This document shows positions 25,802 through 30,712 of a stretch of DNA of 30,712 nt, one piece after another; positions within the stretch are counted from its first letter, which is position 1, and the number at the start of each line of letters is the position of its first letter. Source of the DNA: a virus. Under the pieces are notes generated by a model, which saw nothing but the letters and a program-made list of their open reading frames with translations, was not told the origin of the DNA and ran no database searches. A program made the position numbers and the translations under genes. Location of the stretch: IMG/VR virus record IMGVR_UViG_3300021142_000124, positions 1 to 30,712 of that record; one strand, written 5' to 3'.

Positions 25802-27312
25802 TGGCAGTAGTATCAATGTCCAATGGTATAGAGCAAGGATCTCCTCTGTACGACATCATGATGTGTCAAAGCATCGCTCCTGGAGAACAGCCGTCATATA
25901 TGGTGGCAAAAGAAATCTATGTGAGTCATCCTCTAGGAAAGAAGATTATTGATTCACCGATTGCAAGGGCAATGAACAAGAGGCGAGAGATCGTTGTTTT
26001 GGAAGCTCCTGATGCGATTGTGGATCGGTTTAATCAGGTTTGGGACGAACTTCAGGCAGATTACTATGTGGCAGATTGCTATAGATTATCTAGAATTTAT
26101 GGAATCAGTTCTCTCGCGATTGTCCCGGAAGACGGGAATACTCAACGCCCTCTTCTCCCAGAAGAACTTTGGAAAGGTAACATCAAGTTTAATAGTCTTG
26201 ATCCTCTCAATACTGCTGGTTCCTTGGTGGGCATTCTTGATCCTAATCGCCCTGATTTTCTCAAGTATTCAAGCATTGCTGTCCAAGGCAAGCCTTATGC
26301 TGCAAGCAGAGCGCATATCCAGCTTTATGAAAACCCTATTTACCTATCTTTTACCAATTCTTCTTTTGGTTATGTGGGTAGGTCTGCTTTCGCTCGATGC
26401 CTATATCCTCTCCAGTCCTACCTTCAGTCAATGGTGGCAGACAATCTGGTTATGGTTAAGTCAGGTGTCCTTGTTGCAAAAATAAGCCAGCCTGGGAGCA
26501 TTATTGATCGTGTCCAGCAAGCCGCACAAAATATCCGTCTCAATATCCTTAAAGGCGCTAGAACTGGAAATACTGTTTCTATCAAGCCTGATGAAGCTAT
26601 TGAATCTCTTGATCTTCATTACCTGGACTATCAAAAACAGCGCCAGAACATTCTCGAAACGATTGCTCTATCGCTTGATATGCCAGCGCAGTTCCTTACT
26701 TCGGATGCGTTGTCTCAGGGATTTGGAGAAGGCGAAGAAGACGCAAAGCTGATTGCGTCCTATATTGATCGGGTTCGTCTGGATATGAAGAACCTGTATG
26801 ACTTCATGGACAACATCATCATGCACGTTGCATGGAGTCCTGAATACTACGAATCAATTAAATCTCGCTTCCCCGGAATCCCCAAGACTTATGAAGAATT
26901 TTTCATTGCTTGCAAGAGGTCTTTCAAAGCCATCTGGCCTGAAGCTCTGGAGCCTTCTAAGAAAGAGCGAGTCGAATATCAGCGCATCTCCTACGAATCC
27001 ATTCTTCAGGTCTTTAACGCGCTTGAAAGAGTCTGTGAAGGGGAGAACAAAGGGCAACTCGTAAACTGGGTTGTGTCCAATCTAAATGAGATGGAAACAC
27101 TCTTTCCTAACAAACTGGAAATTGATGTGGATGAAATCTCTGAACAGTCGCTGGAAGGTCTGCTTCAGCCAATGGGCGGCGTTAATGAAGAAGGTGTACG
27201 TCAGAAGACCAGATCCGAAGTAGTACCTGACTCTCAGCCAAGAAAGCCGAAGGCCATCAAGGGCATCAAGGAAAAGCAACCGACCAAGAACATCGCTAAA
27301 GAGAATCGATGA
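25801..27312 (+). CDS. Portal protein, DUF1073 family
   Basis: A 503-residue portal protein of the DUF1073/Phage_portal_3 type: SPIARAMNKRREIVVL near the start, DCYRLSRIYGISSLAIV, then the strongly conserved LDMPAQFLTSDALSQGFGEG and LDMKNLYDFMDNIIMHVAW. Portals form the dodecameric ring at one capsid vertex through which DNA passes. The last 60 residues are basic and disordered (KPKAIKGIKEKQPTKNIAK). It overlaps the terminase stop by one base and the next gene by four (ATGA). Confidence 0.88.
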   Translation: MAVVSMSNGIEQGSPLYDIMMCQSIAPGEQPSYMVAKEIYVSHPLGKKIIDSPIARAMNKRREIVVLEAPDAIVDRFNQVWDELQADYYVADCYRLSRIYGISSLAIVPEDGNTQRPLLPEELWKGNIKFNSLDPLNTAGSLVGILDPNRPDFLKYSSIAVQGKPYAASRAHIQLYENPIYLSFTNSSFGYVGRSAFARCLYPLQSYLQSMVADNLVMVKSGVLVAKISQPGSIIDRVQQAAQNIRLNILKGARTGNTVSIKPDEAIESLDLHYLDYQKQRQNILETIALSLDMPAQFLTSDALSQGFGEGEEDAKLIASYIDRVRLDMKNLYDFMDNIIMHVAWSPEYYESIKSRFPGIPKTYEEFFIACKRSFKAIWPEALEPSKKERVEYQRISYESILQVFNALERVCEGENKGQLVNWVVSNLNEMETLFPNKLEIDVDEISEQSLEGLLQPMGGVNEEGVRQKTRSEVVPDSQPRKPKAIKGIKEKQPTKNIAKENR

Positions 27313-28076
27313 ACTATTATCGGAAAATTGATGATCTGGTAGCCAGAGCCTTAAAAGGAGAGGACGTACAGACTCTCCTCTATCAACTAGGCTATTTTAT
27401 TGATGTTCTCCCGGTTAAGGATGTTACTCCCGTCATAAAGCGGAAGTTTACCTCTCAAATCGACTATAAAAACCTGCATAAACGGCATGATATTGCTCCT
27501 TATGTCATTGCGGCCCTCTATTTTCTGTTTAGGGACGAAAGAGATAATCGCATAGATTCTGCCAAGCGCCTTGCAAAAATGAGGCGTGAAGAGGCCAAGG
27601 AGACGGTTTTAAGGCGTTTTGCTGGATGGGTGAGCAGTATTCCTGTGTCCAGAACCATTTCTAACAAGCAAGAGATCGTTAATTTCATCTCTAAGCCTAT
27701 TAAAGAACTCCCTAAACACGATAAAACGATTGCCGACGATCAGGCAAGGAAGATGGTATCCAATATGGATGCTATCGTTGCCAGAGAGTGTGGAGCTATC
27801 GGCTACTATTGGCACTCTAATTTCCGGGTCCCCGGATATAATTATCGTCAAGAACACAAGCATCTTGATATAGATGGCAAGTTTATTATCCTGAAAGATA
27901 GCTGGGCCTATAAGGACGGCTTGATTAAAAGAGGTAATGAAATCTTCCAAGATGATATTGAACAGCCAGGTGAATTACCTAACTGTAAATGCTCCTCTAA
28001 ATACGTTTATGTCCTTGAAAATGTCCCTAAAGATTGCTTGACAAACAAGGGCTTAGAACGTACAAAGGGTAAATAA
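27309..28076 (+). CDS. Phage head morphogenesis protein (MuF-like)
   Basis: The 255-residue protein lies where minor head proteins of this phage type are found. Its C-terminal half has the MuF-like pattern: [39 protein letters not shown], then [20 protein letters not shown] with the conserved 'PG---NCRC' motif. The N-terminal half is helical and basic. MuF proteins sit inside the head near the portal and may be ejected. No toxin domain is attached. Confidence 0.8.
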   Translation: MNYYRKIDDLVARALKGEDVQTLLYQLGYFIDVLPVKDVTPVIKRKFTSQIDYKNLHKRHDIAPYVIAALYFLFRDERDNRIDSAKRLAKMRREEAKETVLRRFAGWVSSIPVSRTISNKQEIVNFISKPIKELPKHDKTIADDQARKMVSNMDAIVARECGAIGYYWHSNFRVPGYNYRQEHKHLDIDGKFIILKDSWAYKDGLIKRGNEIFQDDIEQPGELPNCKCSSKYVYVLENVPKDCLTNKGLERTKGK

Positions 28077-28095
28077 ATGTCCTGTATGGTGGTAT

Positions 28096-29580
28096 ATGCC
28101 AACAGTATCTGAAGCACAAAGAAGAGCAATGTGGGCTGCCGCTGAAGGGCATTCCACATTAGGTATCCCGCAAGAAGTCGGCAAAGAATTTGTCGAAGCA
28201 GATTCAGACAAATCTACGACTAAGGTTGTGGATGCTCCCGAATCTACTGAATTCAAGATTATGGAAGATATCCGATTTGGACGCCTTCCTAGCCCTCAAA
28301 AGTACGGTAACTGTTATCTGTTTGATATTAGAGTTACAGGTACTGGCCTTGCAGAAAGGTCTGACGGAGAGATTGCTCACAAGTCTCCCGCTCACTATTT
28401 AAACAATGAGTTTCTTGCCCGTTGTAATGGGCTTCCAGTGATTATGGAGCATCCAGACAGTAAACTTCTGGACTCTACATCATTTAAAAACCAGATTATC
28501 GGTACTTCATCGCTTCCTTATATCAAGGGTGATGATGTCTGGACGATTGCTCGTATCTACGATGAAGATGCCGCAATCAAGATGACTGAAAACCAGTTAT
28601 CTACATCCCCAGCAGTGACCATCTCAAAGTCCGCAATAAAGACAGGCAATCTCCTTGAAGAAGGAAATCCTAGCTTTATTGACCATATAGCTGTCTGCTC
28701 CGCAGGTGTATGGGATAAAGGCGCACCTGACGGAGTTCGCATTGATTCAACCGAGGTACAACCTATGAGTGAAGCAGTTCACGCTCCCTCCGTGGGAGAA
28801 GAGGTCCTCAACAAGATTTTGGAGCGTCTTGACTCTCTAGAATCTAAGATGGACTCGAAACATGATATGGGCCATAACAAGCTCGACTCTGAAGAGAAAG
28901 AAGACTGCATGAAAGCAGACGAAGGTCTTTCTGCTGAAGAGAAGGAAGAAGTTAAGGAAGAGATTGAGGAAACTCATCACGAAGTCGATTCCAAAATGGA
29001 TTCTATGGAAGAAGACAAGGCCGATTCAGAAGAAGAAGCGAAAGCCGACTCCGAAGAGAAGGAAAAAGAAACCAAAGAAGAGGAAAAGGAAGTGAAAGAC
29101 GATTCACGCGCTGATAGCAAGATCCTTGAACTCGAAAAGCAGATTGCTGCTCTTCAGTCTAAGGTTGCAGACCGTAGTGTAGATGACCGTGAAGAGATGG
29201 CTCGCGTCCAGTCTCGCGCTGATTCTATTGCTATGGCTCTTGGCGATACCAATGGCATCTCTCCGTTGATGGGTGAAAGCGTCTTTGCATTCCGTAAGCG
29301 CCTCGCTTCTCGTTTTGCAAAGTTCTCTGATCGCTTCAAGGACGTGGATGTAAATGGCATCAAGGACAAGGCGCTTTTTGCTCCTGTCGAAGATGCAATC
29401 TATGCAGACAGCATGAACTATGCAAAAGCACCTCCGGTTGCTGAAGGCACTGTTCACATGGTTGAAAGCCGTGATGAAGCTGGTCGCATGATCCGCACCC
29501 CTAGTGCTAATTCTGATCCCCGCGCTTGGATGGATATGTTCTCCAACGGCGCACGGTATCGTGGCAACATCCGAGTCTAA
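28096..29580 (+). CDS. DUF2213 protein, probable prohead protease-scaffold
   Basis: The 494-residue protein has three parts. Residues 1-35 ([20 protein letters not shown]) are a short module found alone in many phages. Residues about 50-215 are DUF2213: [27 protein letters not shown] and [15 protein letters not shown], with conserved His and Ser residues resembling herpesvirus-type prohead proteases. Residues about 245-380 are a very acidic and Lys-rich coiled coil with repeated ADSEE-type units, followed by a helical end. Protease plus coiled-coil scaffold in one chain is a known prohead design. The catalytic activity is inferred. Its position before the capsid genes fits. Confidence 0.75.
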   Translation: MPTVSEAQRRAMWAAAEGHSTLGIPQEVGKEFVEADSDKSTTKVVDAPESTEFKIMEDIRFGRLPSPQKYGNCYLFDIRVTGTGLAERSDGEIAHKSPAHYLNNEFLARCNGLPVIMEHPDSKLLDSTSFKNQIIGTSSLPYIKGDDVWTIARIYDEDAAIKMTENQLSTSPAVTISKSAIKTGNLLEEGNPSFIDHIAVCSAGVWDKGAPDGVRIDSTEVQPMSEAVHAPSVGEEVLNKILERLDSLESKMDSKHDMGHNKLDSEEKEDCMKADEGLSAEEKEEVKEEIEETHHEVDSKMDSMEEDKADSEEEAKADSEEKEKETKEEEKEVKDDSRADSKILELEKQIAALQSKVADRSVDDREEMARVQSRADSIAMALGDTNGISPLMGESVFAFRKRLASRFAKFSDRFKDVDVNGIKDKALFAPVEDAIYADSMNYAKAPPVAEGTVHMVESRDEAGRMIRTPSANSDPRAWMDMFSNGARYRGNIRV

Positions 29581-29591
29581 GGAGTAACTAA

Positions 29592-30200
29592 ATGACTACT
29601 TTTAACCCCTACGTTATTACCAACGTACAGGACGGCTTCTCAGTACAGTCTCAGGGCTACTGGCAAGGCGATCTTCAGGACGATCCTGCTGTACGTTTCG
29701 CTCTGTCTGCTGGTGTTGTGGCAAGCAGCCAGTCAACCCCTCTTTGGGGCGGCGTTGCTGTTGCTGAATACACTGCTGGCTCTTCATCTTATGATGCAGT
29801 CCAGGGTGGCGCGGCTCCGACGATCCTTTCTGCTACTGCTGTTACCGGTATTTCTGGTTTCACCGTATCTAATGGATCTTACAGCCTTCCGACCACTCCG
29901 CAGTCTCCGGTTCCGCTTGCATCTGCTGGCAACAGCCTGAACTTCATCCGTGTAGGTACTGGCGCTCGCGTAGTTGTCGCTTGTGATAGCAGCATCATTG
30001 CCCTTGCTAACTCACTCAACCCGCAGACCATTTACTGGGATGTAGCTAACCTGCGTCTTACGACCACGGCTACTAGCAACATCGCAATCAAGGTCACTTT
30101 GTTGGAAGTTTCTTCTAACGGTGCATCTGTTTCTTATAACTCTGGCACTGGCTTCGCAACTTGGAATACTTCAAGTTCTGTAGCGGTTATCATCATCTAA
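29592..30200 (+). CDS. Structural protein, probable capsid decoration/cement
   Basis: A 202-residue protein, rich in Ser, Thr, Val and Gly and beta-structured, with MTTFNPYVITNVQDGFSVQS, a central FALSAGVVASSQSTPLWGGV and a C-terminus rich in short strands. It sits between the DUF2213 protein and the capsid gene, where related phages encode a DUF2190- or gp24-like cement protein. I do not recognise the family with certainty. GGAGT precedes the ATG; the next gene follows after 10 nt. Confidence 0.6.
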   Translation: MTTFNPYVITNVQDGFSVQSQGYWQGDLQDDPAVRFALSAGVVASSQSTPLWGGVAVAEYTAGSSSYDAVQGGAAPTILSATAVTGISGFTVSNGSYSLPTTPQSPVPLASAGNSLNFIRVGTGARVVVACDSSIIALANSLNPQTIYWDVANLRLTTTATSNIAIKVTLLEVSSNGASVSYNSGTGFATWNTSSSVAVIII

Positions 30201-30210
30201 GGAGCGAACT

Positions 30211-30712
30211 ATGGCTAACATTACCGCTGGCTTCGTGCAGATCCATCCCAGCTACACGATGCCCGAACTTATCATGCAGTATCAACAGCCTTCTGGTGCG
30301 TTTCTTGCGCTCCCGAATGCTACGATCATGCCCCGTCTTTCACAGGGTGATCTTGCTGTATACATCAAGCGCCTGAACGTAAAGTCAGCATTTACTGCTA
30401 ACCAGAACGTCAGCAATCAGATTCCGTCTTGCTCTGTTGATGCACTCCAGATCAGCACCCCGACTTATCTGCTTCGTAGCCGTACTATCTACGATCATCA
30501 TGACATTGCTGCTGCTGGCAACTGGGGCTTCTCGCTTCCTGAAGCACAGCGCCTTGCAATGCGTCAGGGTATCAACCAGGGTCTGCGTAACGGTCTTCTG
30601 TACGGTTTCAACCCGCAGAACACTGGCGAAGGTCTGCTGAATGCTCCGGGTGCTACCACCCTGAACCTCCCGGCTGACTCTTTCGGAAATGACACTGTTG
30701 TTACCTATGATA
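30211..30712 (+). CDS. Major capsid protein (3' end outside window)
   Basis: The first 167 residues are visible and the frame is open at the right edge. It starts MANITAGFVQIHPSYTMPEL, with GGAG seven bases upstream. The position after portal, MuF-like, DUF2213 and decoration genes, and motifs such as YLLRSRTIYDHHDIAAAGN and RQGINQGLRNGLLYGFNPQN, match the DUF2184-type capsid proteins of phages with this gene order (the HK97 fold is expected, not seen directly). The synteny is the main evidence. Confidence 0.75.
   Translation, partial: MANITAGFVQIHPSYTMPELIMQYQQPSGAFLALPNATIMPRLSQGDLAVYIKRLNVKSAFTANQNVSNQIPSCSVDALQISTPTYLLRSRTIYDHHDIAAAGNWGFSLPEAQRLAMRQGINQGLRNGLLYGFNPQNTGEGLLNAPGATTLNLPADSFGNDTVVTYD

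Noticed and set aside
25994-26485. A 163-residue hydrophobic frame inside the portal gene that looks like a multi-span membrane protein
   Set aside because: It is the +1 frame of a clear portal protein; U-rich second codon positions make such frames look hydrophobic.
25801-27312. Anti-CBASS nuclease (Acb1) activity for the DUF1073 protein
   Set aside because: The name is attached to this family in databases, but the length, position and motifs here are those of a portal protein; I saw no added 2H phosphoesterase motif pair.
29104-29457. Minus-strand frame opposite the scaffold part of the DUF2213 gene
   Set aside because: Antisense shadow of a repetitive, strongly biased coding sequence; no ribosome-binding site.

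Overview
The window is part of the genome of a tailed, double-stranded DNA bacteriophage, or a phage-like prophage, of a Gram-negative, probably proteobacterial host. The evidence is a complete packaging and head module (small and large terminase, portal, MuF-like head protein, DUF2213 protein, a probable decoration protein and the start of the major capsid gene), tail fibre genes, lambdoid-type recombination genes (ERF, RecE-like nuclease, NinB, YbcO/DUF1364) and dense ATGA-type gene overlaps with AGGAG ribosome-binding sites. Families are named from motifs read by eye. No database search was possible.

Layout. (1) 1-4386, plus strand: the end of the tail region, with a collagen-like fibre (cut by the window edge), a repeat-built fibre, small proteins, a secreted HNH protein, a glycosyltransferase and a small membrane protein. 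(2) 4364-12583, minus strand: a long early-type block in two transcription units. The upstream unit (12583 to the terminator at 10395-10424) carries ThyX, an RHH protein and small proteins. The downstream unit (from 10338) carries ERF, a small protein with an SSB-like tail, a RecE-like nuclease, tRNA-Gln(UUG), a family of tandem MNAPK paralogues, one of them replaced by an HNH-AP2 homing endonuclease, and many small accessory proteins. (3) 12621-12681: divergent promoters, followed by about 430 nt of highly self-complementary non-coding sequence. (4) 13116-20313, plus strand: a translationally coupled chain of QueD, DpdA-like transglycosylase, a zinc protein, an SSL2-type helicase, a C5-cytosine methyltransferase and a stand-alone DnaB N-terminal domain. 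Then come NinB, YbcO, a PD-(D/E)XK nuclease, DUF3310 and a MazG-like enzyme. (5) 20314-21308: three 20-bp iteron-like repeats, a terminator, and a minus-strand RepL-like plus RHH pair that resembles a plasmid replicon. (6) 21505-22857, minus strand: a GP88-like protein and small proteins. (7) 22858-23603: a non-coding region with repeats. (8) From a strong promoter at 23604-23632 to the right edge: the packaging and head operon.

The most unusual object is at 15444-16367. The helicase gene is interrupted at motif VI by an intein, and the intein's homing endonuclease (HNH type) is encoded in a different reading frame, nested inside the intein coding sequence at 15631-16359. Both frames stay open for about 730 nt, so the intein apparently splices with an overprinted linker. 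Other points of interest are the QueD/DpdA-like DNA modification pair next to a cytosine methyltransferase, the structured leader before queD, the plasmid-like replicon, and the homing endonuclease that took over the start of a paralogous gene.
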